DNA of 64,000 nucleotides from Acidobacteria bacterium UBA2161 (lineage in GTDB: Bacteria; Acidobacteriota; Vicinamibacteria; Vicinamibacterales; UBA823), in assembly GCA_002328835.1 (NCBI GenBank), contig DCWN01000010.1, positions 4,161-68,160 of the forward strand, read 5' to 3'. How positions within the stretch are numbered: the stretch's first letter is position 1; every line of letters begins with the position of its first letter. Below, piece by piece: positions 18,445-26,847 of the stretch. The notes beneath the pieces are model-generated. The model was not told the origin of the DNA. It saw only the letters and a list, made by a program, of their open reading frames with translations, and made no database searches. The translations under genes and the position numbers were made by a program.

Positions 18445-19764
18445 GTGAAACACTCGATACGAATCGTTGCGCTCTGCGTCCTCGCCTTCATCGTGGTTGG
18501 AGATTTTCCCGCCGAGGCGCAGGAGGCGCGCCGCCGGTGGGAGCGGCTGAACCAGATCCGCCGTGAGAAGTTCGACCAGGTCCTCCCCGAGGCGATGCGG
18601 GAGAACCGGATCGACATGTGGATCACGATGATCCGCGAGGCCAACTACGGCACGCTGCACCTCGATTTCGGCCAGGGCTACACCGGCGGCACCGGCTACT
18701 ACATCTTCACCGACCGGGGCGGCGACCGGATCGAGCGGGCGGCCCTCGGCATCAGCGGCTACCGGATCCGCGAATCGGGCGCCTACGACCTCTTCGAGTC
18801 GACCGACCGCCTGGCCGAGTTCGTGCGCGAGCGTGACCCCCAGCGGATCGGGATCAACACGTCACGCGCGATCGGCCCGGTCGACAACCTGACCTACGCC
18901 GGCCACCAGCAACTCGTCGAGACCCTGGGCGAGCCGTACGCCTCGCGGCTCGTCTCGGCCGAAAAGCTCGTCTCCGACTTCCGGTCACGCCGCACGACGA
19001 CCGAGATCGCGGCATTCGCCGAGGCCGGTGAGATCTCCCGCGAGATTGCCGAGCGGGCGTTCTCGAACGAGGTGATCACGCCAGACGTCACGATGCTCGA
19101 GGATGTCGCGTGGTGGATGCTCGATCAGCTCCTCGCCCGCGGCCTCGACACGTCGTTCGGCATGCCGTCGGTCTACATCACCGGCCCGGACGGAATCGCC
19201 GCCACCTCGAACGAACGGATCATCCGGCGGGGCGACCTGCTGATGATCGACTGGGGCGTCGGCTACCTGAACATGTATACCGACATGAAGCGGATTGCCT
19301 ACGTCCTCCAGGAAGGCGAATCCGAGGCGCCGGCCAGTTTCCAGCGCGCCTTCGACAGAGGCCGGGAGGCGCGCGCCATCATCACCGAGACGATCCGGCC
19401 GGGCATCGCCGCCGCCCAGGCCGAACAGGAGATCTACACCGCCCTGGCCGCGGCCGGGTTCCGGAAGATCGCCTTCAACCAGCCGAGCGACGACCCCGCC
19501 GTCACCGATGTCGTCATCGGTTCGCACTCGGTCGGTAACTCCGGCCACGGCATCGGGCCGTCGATCGCCTTCTTCAACCCGGTGCGGATCGAGTACACCT
19601 TGCGCCCGACCAACCTGCTGTCGATCGAGCTGTTCGCCTACACGGCCGTCCCCGAATGGGGCAACGCGAAAGTGCGGATCCCGCTGGAAGACGACGCCGT
19701 GCTCACCGCTCGCGGCATCGAGTGGCTCTACCCCGCCAACGAGCGGATCCTGCTCATCCGGTAG
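18445..19764 (+). CDS. Secreted M24 (Xaa-Pro aminopeptidase-like) metallopeptidase
   Basis: A 439-residue protein from GTG 18445, which has GGAGGA 9 nt upstream and begins the signal peptide MKHSIRIVALCVLAF, cleaved near AEAQ. The C-terminal half is a pita-bread fold with the five metal ligands in place: Asp in MIDWGVGY, Asp in YTDMKR, His in NSGHGIGPS, Glu in LSIELFAY and Glu in the final IPLEDD region. Xaa-Pro peptidases remove N-terminal residues next to proline. It sits downstream of the triple amidohydrolase, 196 bases away, on the same strand, fitting a peptide or amide scavenging region. Confidence 0.82.
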   Translation: MKHSIRIVALCVLAFIVVGDFPAEAQEARRRWERLNQIRREKFDQVLPEAMRENRIDMWITMIREANYGTLHLDFGQGYTGGTGYYIFTDRGGDRIERAALGISGYRIRESGAYDLFESTDRLAEFVRERDPQRIGINTSRAIGPVDNLTYAGHQQLVETLGEPYASRLVSAEKLVSDFRSRRTTTEIAAFAEAGEISREIAERAFSNEVITPDVTMLEDVAWWMLDQLLARGLDTSFGMPSVYITGPDGIAATSNERIIRRGDLLMIDWGVGYLNMYTDMKRIAYVLQEGESEAPASFQRAFDRGREARAIITETIRPGIAAAQAEQEIYTALAAAGFRKIAFNQPSDDPAVTDVVIGSHSVGNSGHGIGPSIAFFNPVRIEYTLRPTNLLSIELFAYTAVPEWGNAKVRIPLEDDAVLTARGIEWLYPANERILLIR

Positions 19765-19805
19765 ATCGGCCGGCCGGTCGATTTTCTTCTTGCATCTCGC
19801 GGCCA

Positions 19806-19830
19806 GTTTATTTACGATACGGTATAGTAA
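19806..19830 (+). promoter_or_regulatory. AT-rich promoter/operator candidate for TetR gene
   Basis: An AT-rich island inside GC-rich sequence contains TATAGT at 19823-19828 (-10-like) overlapping a short inverted repeat ATAC-g-GTAT at 19817-19825. A self-binding TetR operator there would block the -10. No clear -35 was found. Confidence 0.35.
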
Positions 19831-19865
19831 TTCTACAAGAGCGACCAGTCAGGAGACGGCGACCG

Positions 19866-20492
19866 ATGATTCCATCCAGCGAAACCGTGGGCACCGCGGG
19901 GCCAGGCCGGCCGCGCGACCCGGGCGTCAACCGGGCCATCCTCAAGGCGGCCCTCCGCCAACTAGCCGAGGACGGCTACTCCCGGATGTCGATGGATGCT
20001 GTGGCGAGCGAAGCGGGCGTCACCAAGCCGACGGTGTACCGGCGATGGTCAAGCAAGGCAGACTTGGCCACGGCGGCGCTCGCGGAGCTCCAGGGAGCCG
20101 AGCCCATCCCCTCCACGGGCTCGGCCCCCTCCGACCTCAAGAGGATCCTCGGTACCCTCCAGAAGACGCTGTTCCGACCGAACGGCATGGCGATCATCGG
20201 CGCCGTCATGGTCGAGGAACGCCACACGCCGGAACTGATCACGCTCTTTCGGGAACGGGTCGTGCACCCGCGCCGCCTGATGCTACGGGAGGTCCTCGAG
20301 TCAGCCGAAGCCGAGGGTGCACTGCGCGCGGGAGCCGATCTCGACGCGGCGGTGAACATGCTCATCGGGTCGTTCTACGCCCACTACCTCACCGGCGACA
20401 AGATGCCCCGCACCTGGGCCCGCCGGATCGTCGACACGGTCTGGAAGGGGATCGCGAAGCCCGGCCGCCGCCGGGCAGCGACCCGTCGCTGA
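19866..20492 (+). CDS. TetR/AcrR-family transcriptional regulator
   Basis: A 208-residue protein from ATG 19866, with AGGAGA 10 nt upstream. The N-terminal helix-turn-helix is plain: INRAILKAAL-type first helix, then MSMDAVASEAGVTKPTVYRRWSSKADL (about 40-68). Residues 90-200 form the ligand-binding helical domain typical of the family (TetR_C-like). Longer upstream starts overlap the M24 gene and are unlikely. The neighbour 99 bases downstream, the Tat-exported aminotransferase, is the obvious candidate target besides itself. The ligand is unknown. Confidence 0.88.
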   Translation: MIPSSETVGTAGPGRPRDPGVNRAILKAALRQLAEDGYSRMSMDAVASEAGVTKPTVYRRWSSKADLATAALAELQGAEPIPSTGSAPSDLKRILGTLQKTLFRPNGMAIIGAVMVEERHTPELITLFRERVVHPRRLMLREVLESAEAEGALRAGADLDAAVNMLIGSFYAHYLTGDKMPRTWARRIVDTVWKGIAKPGRRRAATRR

Positions 20493-20591
20493 GGTCCTGT
20501 CCTCCCCTCACCAGCTGGCGGCACGCGCCCGCCAAATGGGTGTATGCTGTCGGCCGTACCCGATCCATTTCACGATCGAAGGAGATCGACC

Positions 20592-21881
20592 ATGACCGCG
20601 CATGCACGACCTGACAGCGACGGCATCAGCCGGCGTAGCTTCGCCCGACTTCTGGCCGCCGGCGGCTCGGCGGCCCTGCTCGGCCGGACCGGACTTGCCT
20701 TCGAGCGACCGGCGCCGCTGCCCCAAACCCCGGCCGCCCCCAACGAGGCGTTCTGGCGCTCGGTGCGCGAGCAGTTCCTGATGCCGACGGACATCAGCGT
20801 CATGAACGCGGCGAACCTGTGTCCGTCGTCGCTGCCGGTCATCGAGGCGATGTACGAAAACACGAAAGACATCGACCGGGACGCGTCGTTCCAGAACCGC
20901 GGCAAGATGGGCGCCGGCAAGGTCAACACGCGGAAGATTCTGGCGGAGTACCTGCACACGACGCCGGAGCAGATCGTCATCACGCGTAACACGAGCGAGG
21001 CCAACAACCTCGTCTCGAGCGGCGTGGTGCTGACGGCGGACGACGAGGTCATCATCTTCAACCAGAACCACCCAAGTAACAACCTCGCCTGGAAGGAGAA
21101 GGCGAAGCGCTACGGCTTCACGGTGACCGAACTCGAGGTCGTCAGCCCGCATCCGGGTCCCGACTACTACATCGATCTCGTCCGGCGGTCGATCACGGCG
21201 CGCACGAAGCTGCTGGCCATCACCCATCACACCAACACGGTCGGCGACCTCTTCCCCGCGAAGGAGATCTGCCAGGTCGCGCGCGAGCGCGGTGTGTTGT
21301 CACTGGTGGACGGCGCGCAGAGCTTCGGGTTGATGGACGTCGACCTCAGCGACATGCAGCCCGACTTCTACACGGGCAGCGCGCACAAGTGGCCGTGCGG
21401 GCCGAAGGAAACCGGCGTGCTCTTCGTTAACGAGCGAGCGCACGACGCGATCTGGGGAACCATGTTCAGCGCCGGCCGGGGCGATGTCGGCATCTCCCGA
21501 AAGCTCGAAGGCTTCGGCCAGCGCGACGAGCCGGCGATCATCGCGTTCGGCGAGGCGCTCAAGTTCCAGCAGCAGATCGGGATGAAGACGATCCAGGCCC
21601 GCTCGCAGGAACTCGCGCAGTCGCTCATGGAGCAGGTCAGTGCGATCGACGGCGTGACGCTCTCGACCAGCCCGGACCCGACGCGCTCGGTGGCGGTCGT
21701 CGTCTTCGCGATCGACGGCCTCGACGGGCGCGGCCTCTTCAACGCGCTGTACGACAACGAGAAGATCGGCGTCACCGGTCGCGGCAACGGCCTGCGGATC
21801 TCGCCGCACTTCTACAACCTGCACTCGGAAATCGACCGGACCGTCGCGGCGATCAAGCGCTACAAGGCGACCGGCGTCTAA
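20592..21881 (+). CDS. Tat-exported class V aminotransferase (isopenicillin N epimerase-like)
   Basis: A 429-residue PLP protein. ATG 20592 has AAGGAG 8 nt upstream and starts a twin-arginine signal (SRRSFARLLAAGGSAALLG). Class V aminotransferase features follow: ITRNTSEANNLV, NQNHPSNNLAWKEKA, ITHHTNTVGDLFPAKEIC, VDGAQSFGLMDVDL (PLP-binding Asp) and the Schiff-base Lys in TGSAHKWPCGPKETG. The C-terminus has GLRISPHFYN. Related enzymes include isopenicillin N epimerase and cysteine desulfurase-like lyases; the periplasmic location argues for an extracytoplasmic amino-acid or peptide substrate. Upstream TetR may regulate it. Confidence 0.82.
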   Translation: MTAHARPDSDGISRRSFARLLAAGGSAALLGRTGLAFERPAPLPQTPAAPNEAFWRSVREQFLMPTDISVMNAANLCPSSLPVIEAMYENTKDIDRDASFQNRGKMGAGKVNTRKILAEYLHTTPEQIVITRNTSEANNLVSSGVVLTADDEVIIFNQNHPSNNLAWKEKAKRYGFTVTELEVVSPHPGPDYYIDLVRRSITARTKLLAITHHTNTVGDLFPAKEICQVARERGVLSLVDGAQSFGLMDVDLSDMQPDFYTGSAHKWPCGPKETGVLFVNERAHDAIWGTMFSAGRGDVGISRKLEGFGQRDEPAIIAFGEALKFQQQIGMKTIQARSQELAQSLMEQVSAIDGVTLSTSPDPTRSVAVVVFAIDGLDGRGLFNALYDNEKIGVTGRGNGLRISPHFYNLHSEIDRTVAAIKRYKATGV

Positions 21882-21885
21882 GGCC

Positions 21886-21982
21886 AGATGGGGCGCCTTG
21901 CGCCCCAAGCCCCACGCGGGCGCTGCGCGGGGACCCCGAGTGCCCCGCTCCGCGCCCGCGGAGCGCGCTGTGCGCGCTCTGG
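21886..21982 (+). repeat. Interspersed GGGGCGCC repeat, copy 1
   Basis: Begins AGATGGGGCGCCTTGCGCCC and can form an 8-bp hairpin TGGGGCGC-CTT-GCGCCCCA, then continues through GGGGACCCCGAGTGCCCC to a CTGTGCGCGCTCTGG end. The same blocks in the same order recur at 45699 and 53158, always in intergenic DNA. It starts 4 bases after the aminotransferase stop. Confidence 0.75.
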
Positions 21983-22008
21983 TCGCTCGGCGCCGGATCC
22001 CAGCTGTC

Positions 22009-22161
22009 CTAGTCGTGATACTTCAACTCGCCCGCGGCGACTCACAGGCTCAGCCGGTTCTCCGGTAGCGGGAGCGGGCAGGTCGTGAACGGGTTGAACG
22101 CGCAGGGCGGATTCACCGCCTTGTTGAAGTCGACGACCGCCTGGCCGTCGACCGGGTGTCG
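22009..22161 (-). pseudogene. DUF1684 C-terminal relic
   Basis: On the minus strand this stretch reads VDFNKAVNPPCAFNPFTTC, then PLPLPENRLSL, TGA (22044-22042), VAAGELKYHD and TAG. The DFN-A-NPPCAF-P-TTCPLP-PENRL block is the conserved C-terminus of the DUF1684 family. The rest of the gene is missing: a zinc-ribbon gene on the other strand occupies the upstream side. Together with the internal TGA (probably from CGA) this marks a relic. The family has no established function that I can assign. Confidence 0.7.
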
Positions 22162-22167
22162 TATGAT
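22162..22167 (+). promoter_or_regulatory. -10-like box 8 nt before zinc-ribbon start
   Basis: TATGAT ends 8 nt before ATG 22176, in the same arrangement as other candidate leaderless starts in the window. No -35 is recognisable. Confidence 0.35.
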
Positions 22168-22175
22168 GGCGTGCG

Positions 22176-22322
22176 ATGCCGATCGACGAGTTCCGCTGCG
22201 CCGCGTGCCGTCGCCAGACGAGCGTGCTCGTCATGAACCGCGACCGGATCGGGAAGGTCCGCTGTCGCCACTGCGGCAGCGATCGGCTCGAACGGTCGGA
22301 CGACGACGCGGACGGTTTGTGA
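22176..22322 (+). CDS. Small FmdB-like zinc-ribbon protein
   Basis: A 48-residue protein starting MPIDEFRCAACRRQTS. Two Cys pairs, CAAC (8/11) and CRHC (about 30/33), are spaced as in FmdB-type putative regulatory zinc ribbons. The tail is acidic (SDDDADGL). Its TGA overlaps the GTG of the GlgE gene in GTGA, so translation of the two is coupled. A candidate -10 lies 8 nt upstream. The role is unknown: RNA or DNA binding, or a metal-dependent accessory factor. Confidence 0.65.
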   Translation: MPIDEFRCAACRRQTSVLVMNRDRIGKVRCRHCGSDRLERSDDDADGL

Positions 22323-24391
22323 CGCGCCTGTCGGATTCATCGCCTCGGGCGCCCGCGCCAGTGCCGCGGACGGCGAGCACGCCGACGCCGGCGGCGCCGA
22401 CCGCCGCCTCTCGGGTCGTCATCGAGACGATCGCACCCACCGTCGACGGCGGCCGTTATCCGATCAAGCGGATCGCTGGGGATTGCGTCGCAGTCACCGC
22501 CGACATCTTCGCCGACGCGCACGACGCGATCGCCGCGGTGGTCAGGCATCGACACGCGGGTGACGCCTCCCGCGGCGCGGCGGCGTGGTCGGAAACCGGC
22601 ATGCGTCGGCTCCGCAACGATCGCTGGGCCGCCGAATTCACCGTCGACACCCTCGGCACCCACGAATTCATCGTCGGCGCCTGGATCGACGACTTCGCCA
22701 CGTGGCGCGAGGCCGTCCGCGCGCGTCATGCGACCCATCGAGTCACCGATCGCGATCTTCAGGACGGTGCCGTCGTCGTCCGCGACGCCCTCGCGCGCGC
22801 CGACCGAGACGACGCGGTCTGGCTGGACGCGCGGGCGCGCGGGCTGGAGACACCAGGCCCGATCGACGCCCGAGTCGCCGCCGGCCTCGATGATGCGCTG
22901 CGGGCCCGCATGGCACGGATCCCGCCCCACCACGGCGTGGCGACCAGCGCGCCGCACCGGGTGCACGTCGAGCGCCCGCGGGCGAGATTCGGGGCGTGGT
23001 ACGAGATGTTCCCCCGCTCGGCCGGCACCGATGCCACGCGCAGCGCGACGTTCGCCGAAGCCGCGGCACGCCTGCCCGACATCGTGGCCATGGGGTTCGA
23101 TGTCGTCTATCTGCCGCCGATCCATCCGATCGGCACGACCGATCGGAAGGGGCGCGGCGGCCATCGCCCGGCCGCGGCCGGTGACCCGGGCAGTCCGTGG
23201 GCCATCGGCGGACCGGCCGGCGGACACTTCGCCATCGAACCGGGCCTGGGCACCCTGACGGACTTCGATCGGTTCGTGGCATCCGCGCGCGACCTCGGAC
23301 TGGAGGTCGCGCTCGACCTCGCCTTCCACTGCTCACCCGATCATCCGTACGTGCGCGAACATCCGGAGTGGTTTCCGCGCCGGGCTGACGGGACGCTCCG
23401 CCGCGGCGAGAATCCGCCGAAGCGCTACGACGACATCTGTCCGTTCCAGTTCGACGGGTCGAGCGCGCCGGAACTGTATGCGGAATTGCATCGGATCGTC
23501 GCGTTCTGGATCGAACGGGGCGTCCGCATCTTCCGGGTGGACAACCCCCACACCAAACCGTTTGCGTTCTGGGAGTGGCTGCTCGCCGCGGTCCGCCGCG
23601 ATCACCCTGACGTGGTCTTTCTGGCCGAAGCCTTCACGCGGCCGAAGGTAATGCTCCGGCTGGCCAAGCTGGGGTTCTCGCAGTCGTACACCTACTTTCT
23701 CTGGCGCCACTCCAAGCTCGAACTGACCTCGCACCTCGAGGAACTGGGAGCGGCGCCCACCCGCGAGTACCTGCGGCCCAACCTGTTCGTGAACACCCCC
23801 GACGTGTTGCCGACCTGCCTGCAGACGGGCGGCCGTCCGGCCTTCGAGATCCGCCTCGTCCTCGGCGCGACGCTGGGCGCCAGCTACGGGATGTATAGCG
23901 GGTTCGAGCTGTGCGAGAACGAGGCGACCCCGGGCCGCGAGGAGTACGAGCACTCGGAGAAGTTCGAGTATCGGGTCCGCGATTGGAACCAGCCGGGGCA
24001 CATCAAGCCGCTCGTGACCGCGCTCAATCGGATCCGGCGGGCGCATCCGGCGCTGCAGACCGATGCCAGCCTCAGATTCCACGAGACCGACGATGACGCT
24101 GTCATCTGCTATAGCAAGGTGTCCGCCGATCGACGCGACATCGTCTGCGCGGCCGTCGTCCTCGACCCCCGGCGCGCGTGCACGGTGACGATCGAGGTGC
24201 CCCGGAAGGCGTGGGGCATCGCCGCGGATCGTGCCCTGATCGCCGACGACCTCCTGGACCACACGTCCGCGGTCTGGCCCGGCACACATCTGACGGTGAC
24301 GATCGACCCGGCCGTTCGTCCGGCCGTGCTCTGGCGGATCACGTCGGCCGAACTGCCGCTCGACCGCTCGCGCCGGAAGGCCCTACAATAG
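22319..24391 (+). CDS. glgE: GlgE, alpha-1,4-glucan:maltose-1-phosphate maltosyltransferase
   Basis: A GH13_3 enzyme that moves maltosyl units from maltose 1-phosphate to glucans in the TreS-Pep2-GlgE-GlgB pathway. From GTG 22319 it is about 690 residues, normal for GlgE. The N-terminal beta domain (VIETIAPTVDGGRYPIKR) is followed by GAWYEMFPRSAG near 225, DVVYLPPIHPIG, the nucleophile Asp in FRVDNPHTKP (about 408), the acid/base Glu in FLAEAFTRP (about 436) and SYGMYSGFELCEN. GTG 22319 gives a GTGA overlap with the zinc-ribbon stop; longer starts would run back over that gene. No other pathway gene lies in the window. Confidence 0.92.
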   Translation: MTRLSDSSPRAPAPVPRTASTPTPAAPTAASRVVIETIAPTVDGGRYPIKRIAGDCVAVTADIFADAHDAIAAVVRHRHAGDASRGAAAWSETGMRRLRNDRWAAEFTVDTLGTHEFIVGAWIDDFATWREAVRARHATHRVTDRDLQDGAVVVRDALARADRDDAVWLDARARGLETPGPIDARVAAGLDDALRARMARIPPHHGVATSAPHRVHVERPRARFGAWYEMFPRSAGTDATRSATFAEAAARLPDIVAMGFDVVYLPPIHPIGTTDRKGRGGHRPAAAGDPGSPWAIGGPAGGHFAIEPGLGTLTDFDRFVASARDLGLEVALDLAFHCSPDHPYVREHPEWFPRRADGTLRRGENPPKRYDDICPFQFDGSSAPELYAELHRIVAFWIERGVRIFRVDNPHTKPFAFWEWLLAAVRRDHPDVVFLAEAFTRPKVMLRLAKLGFSQSYTYFLWRHSKLELTSHLEELGAAPTREYLRPNLFVNTPDVLPTCLQTGGRPAFEIRLVLGATLGASYGMYSGFELCENEATPGREEYEHSEKFEYRVRDWNQPGHIKPLVTALNRIRRAHPALQTDASLRFHETDDDAVICYSKVSADRRDIVCAAVVLDPRRACTVTIEVPRKAWGIAADRALIADDLLDHTSAVWPGTHLTVTIDPAVRPAVLWRITSAELPLDRSRRKALQ

Positions 24392-24424
24392 ACCCCGCAG
24401 CGGACGGCCCGACGGGAGACCAAC

Positions 24425-24592
24425 GTGGTGGGTGCCACTCGACTGTGCGTCTGTTGCCGGAAGCACCCGGTCGACCCTGCGTGGCGGCCATTTTGCAGCG
24501 AGCGCTGCAAGCTCATCGACCTCGGGCGCTGGATTGGCGGCGAGTACCGCCTCCCGGGCGAGCGCACGACGATCGACGATCCGGACTCGTGA
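24425..24592 (+). CDS. yacG: YacG-type zinc-binding protein (DNA gyrase inhibitor family)
   Basis: A 55-residue protein from GTG 24425, with GGGAG about 7 nt upstream. The family signature is intact: a CxxC (CVCC), then RPFCSERCKLIDLGRWIGGEYRLPG, giving four zinc-binding Cys and the conserved Trp. In E. coli YacG binds the GyrB C-terminal region and inhibits gyrase. It lies between glgE (33 bases) and citrate synthase (12 bases), probably in one transcript. Assignment rests on the motif; the usual Pro in the first CPxC is replaced by Val. Confidence 0.8.
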   Translation: MVGATRLCVCCRKHPVDPAWRPFCSERCKLIDLGRWIGGEYRLPGERTTIDDPDS

Positions 24593-24604
24593 CCCTGGAG
24601 CCTC

Positions 24605-25891
24605 ATGCCTGACACCCTGACGATCACCGACAACCGCACCGGCAAGCAGTACGAGGTGCCGATCGATCGCGGCGCCGTCCGCGCCATGGATCTCCGTCAG
24701 ATCAAGACCGACGCGGACGACTTCGGGCTGAAGACCTACGACCCGGCGCTGGTGAATACCGCGAGTTGCGTCAGCCGCATCACCAACATCGATGGCGACC
24801 GTGGCATCCTGCTCTACCGCGGCTATCCGATCGAGCAGCTGGCCGAGCACAGCGACTTCCTCGAGACCGCGTATCTCCTGCTGGCGGGCGAACTGCCCAC
24901 CGCGGCGCAGCTGACCAAGTGGAAGACGAACGTCGCGACCCACACGATGCTGCACGAGAACATGAAGAAGTTCATGGACGGGTTCCGGTACGACGCCCAT
25001 CCGATGGGCATCTTCCTCAGCACGGTCGGCGCGCTGTCGACGTTCTATCCCGATGCCAAGGACATCTTCAGCGAGGACTCGCGTCGCACTCAGACCCTGC
25101 GTCTCATCGCCAAGGTCCCGAGCATCGCGGCCTACGCCTACCGCCACAGTCAGGGCCGGCCCTACGTGCAGCCCGACAACGAGTTGAGCTTCACCGGCAA
25201 CTTCCTGAACATGCTGTTCAAGATGGCCGAGCTGAAGTATCAGCCCAATCCGGTGCTCGAGCGGGCGCTCGACGTGCTCTTCATCCTGCACGCCGACCAC
25301 GAGCAGAATTGCAGCACGAGCGCCATGCGGACGATCGGTAGCGCGCACTCGGACCCGTACTCCGCCTTGACGGGCGCGGCGGCGGCCCTCTATGGACCGC
25401 TGCACGGCGGCGCGAACGAAGCGGTGCTCCGGATGCTGTCGGAGATTGGCTCGGTCGAGAACGTGCCGAAGGTGATCGAGAGCGTGAAAAGCGGCGAACG
25501 CCGGCTGATGGGCTTCGGTCACCGTGTCTACAAGTCGTACGACCCGCGCGCCAAGATCATCAAGCGAATCGCCGATCTCGTCTTCGCCGTGACCGGGCAC
25601 AACCCCAGGCTGGAGATCGCACTCGAACTGGAGCGGATCGCCCTGCAGGACGACTACTTCGTCGAACGGCGGCTGTATCCCAACGTCGACTTCTACTCTG
25701 GCTTGATCTACGAGGCGATGGGATTCCAGCCCGACATGTTCCCGGTGCTGTTCGCTATCCCCAGAACCGTCGGCTGGATCGCGCAGTGGGAAGAGATGCT
25801 GCTCGACGACGAGCAGCGCATCACGCGGCCGCGACAGATCTACACCGGCGCCGCCCAGCGCGACTACGTGCCGCGCGAGAAACGCCGGTAG
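24605..25891 (+). CDS. gltA: Citrate synthase
   Basis: A 428-residue type II citrate synthase that condenses oxaloacetate and acetyl-CoA at the entry of the TCA cycle. Conserved segments are LLYRGYPIEQLAEHSDFLE near 60, HEQNCSTSAMRTIGSAHSD near 233 with the catalytic His, GPLHGGANEAVLRML near 262 with the second His, and MGFGHRVYKSYDPRAK near 304 with the CoA-site residues. The Asp of the triad lies in the final third. It is preceded by yacG on the same strand and is convergent with the beta-barrel gene. Confidence 0.97.
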   Translation: MPDTLTITDNRTGKQYEVPIDRGAVRAMDLRQIKTDADDFGLKTYDPALVNTASCVSRITNIDGDRGILLYRGYPIEQLAEHSDFLETAYLLLAGELPTAAQLTKWKTNVATHTMLHENMKKFMDGFRYDAHPMGIFLSTVGALSTFYPDAKDIFSEDSRRTQTLRLIAKVPSIAAYAYRHSQGRPYVQPDNELSFTGNFLNMLFKMAELKYQPNPVLERALDVLFILHADHEQNCSTSAMRTIGSAHSDPYSALTGAAAALYGPLHGGANEAVLRMLSEIGSVENVPKVIESVKSGERRLMGFGHRVYKSYDPRAKIIKRIADLVFAVTGHNPRLEIALELERIALQDDYFVERRLYPNVDFYSGLIYEAMGFQPDMFPVLFAIPRTVGWIAQWEEMLLDDEQRITRPRQIYTGAAQRDYVPREKRR

Positions 25892-25909
25892 CCGATTCTC
25901 ACCTATCCA

Positions 25910-26698
25910 TCACCGGGGCAGGCGGAAGCTCAGCCCCGTCCCCACGAAGACATCGTCGGCCGACCCGTGGAGGCCGGTGCCGACGAAGACGTCGAGCTGG
26001 ACCAGCTCGGTCAGCAGGAACGTGAACCCACCGTCCAGTGACAGGCCGGCGGCCATCTCCTCCCTCGTCGGCCGGTCGCCGAACAGCTCGACGAACGTCC
26101 CCAGACGCTCCGTCAGCCCGAGCCCGACCGCCAACGAGTACACCACCGCCGCGTCGCGGTCGGCCTGCTCGGGGGACGACTCCCACGCCGCGCCGAGGTT
26201 GTAGCCGACGGAGAGCACCTCCGACACGTCGTGCGCGAACGCGACGAGAAACGATGGGTCGACACCGTCGCTCGAGAAGCCCGTCTCACCGGTTGGGAGC
26301 GACAGGCCACCCAGCACGGCCAACTCCGGCCGCCAGCCATCCGCCTGCTCGAGCAGATTGACCTTAGCGCCCAGCGTGCTGTCGCTCCAGCCATGACGAC
26401 CCTCGGTGCCGACGACACCGCCATGGCCGAGGCGCAGCTCCGTCCGTCCGCCCAGGCCGATCCGCACCAGCGTGCCCGGCACCTCGTAGCCGTCCACATC
26501 GTCCGTGCTGGCGAAGAGATAGCCTGTTTCGACCTGCACCAAACCCCGACCGACCGTTGTCGCCGACTCGGTCGAGTCGGGCCGATCGGTCACGAGGTCA
26601 GATGTCTGCGCACTGGCGATGCCGGCGCCGGCCAACATGACCCCGCAACCCACCACCAGCCGTACCAGTCCACGCGGGTGTCGTGCGTTCCTACCCAT
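25910..26698 (-). CDS. Outer-membrane beta-barrel 'transporter' family protein
   Basis: A 262-residue protein from ATG 26698, with GAGGAG two to three bases upstream of the start. A signal peptide ends near IASAQ, then TSDLVTDRPDSTESATTV, the opening typical of the MetA-pathway phenol-degradation/transporter barrel family. The rest alternates polar and hydrophobic residues in about twelve strands (TELRLGHGG, LAVLGGLSLPTGE, GTGLSFRLPR) and ends in Arg after an aromatic, as outer-membrane barrels often do. Function is not established for this group. Confidence 0.65.
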   Translation of the reverse strand: MGRNARHPRGLVRLVVGCGVMLAGAGIASAQTSDLVTDRPDSTESATTVGRGLVQVETGYLFASTDDVDGYEVPGTLVRIGLGGRTELRLGHGGVVGTEGRHGWSDSTLGAKVNLLEQADGWRPELAVLGGLSLPTGETGFSSDGVDPSFLVAFAHDVSEVLSVGYNLGAAWESSPEQADRDAAVVYSLAVGLGLTERLGTFVELFGDRPTREEMAAGLSLDGGFTFLLTELVQLDVFVGTGLHGSADDVFVGTGLSFRLPR

Positions 26699-26829
26699 AC
26701 TGCTCCTCGAACGAGCCCCCCGGGATGACCCGATGCCGGGCTCGCCGCCGTCGACGGACCTCACCCACACACGAGGTCCGATCCGCTCGTTGTCAGAAGA
26801 TGTCCGGCCCGGAAGCGCCGCGCCCAACC

Positions 26830-26847
26830 CAAGTGAGTCCTGGGGTT
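26830..26847 (-). repeat. Solo end related to the MITE-like inverted repeat
   Basis: AACCCCAGGACTCACTTG on the minus strand matches 16 of 18 bases of the terminal repeat of the element at 29756-29915. It overlaps the TAA stop (26848-26846) of the isopropylmalate-synthase-like gene. The 150 bases back to 26698 hold no other recognisable feature. Confidence 0.45.

Noticed and set aside
15411..18644. A 1077-codon minus-strand open frame opposite the triple amidohydrolase
   Set aside because: It is a GC-driven antisense frame with no domain, rich in Arg, Asp and His; the plus-strand gene has clear family motifs throughout.
22085..22318. A 768-residue GlgE starting upstream of 22319
   Set aside because: The extra N-terminus overlaps the zinc-ribbon gene and the DUF1684 relic and has no similarity to GlgE.
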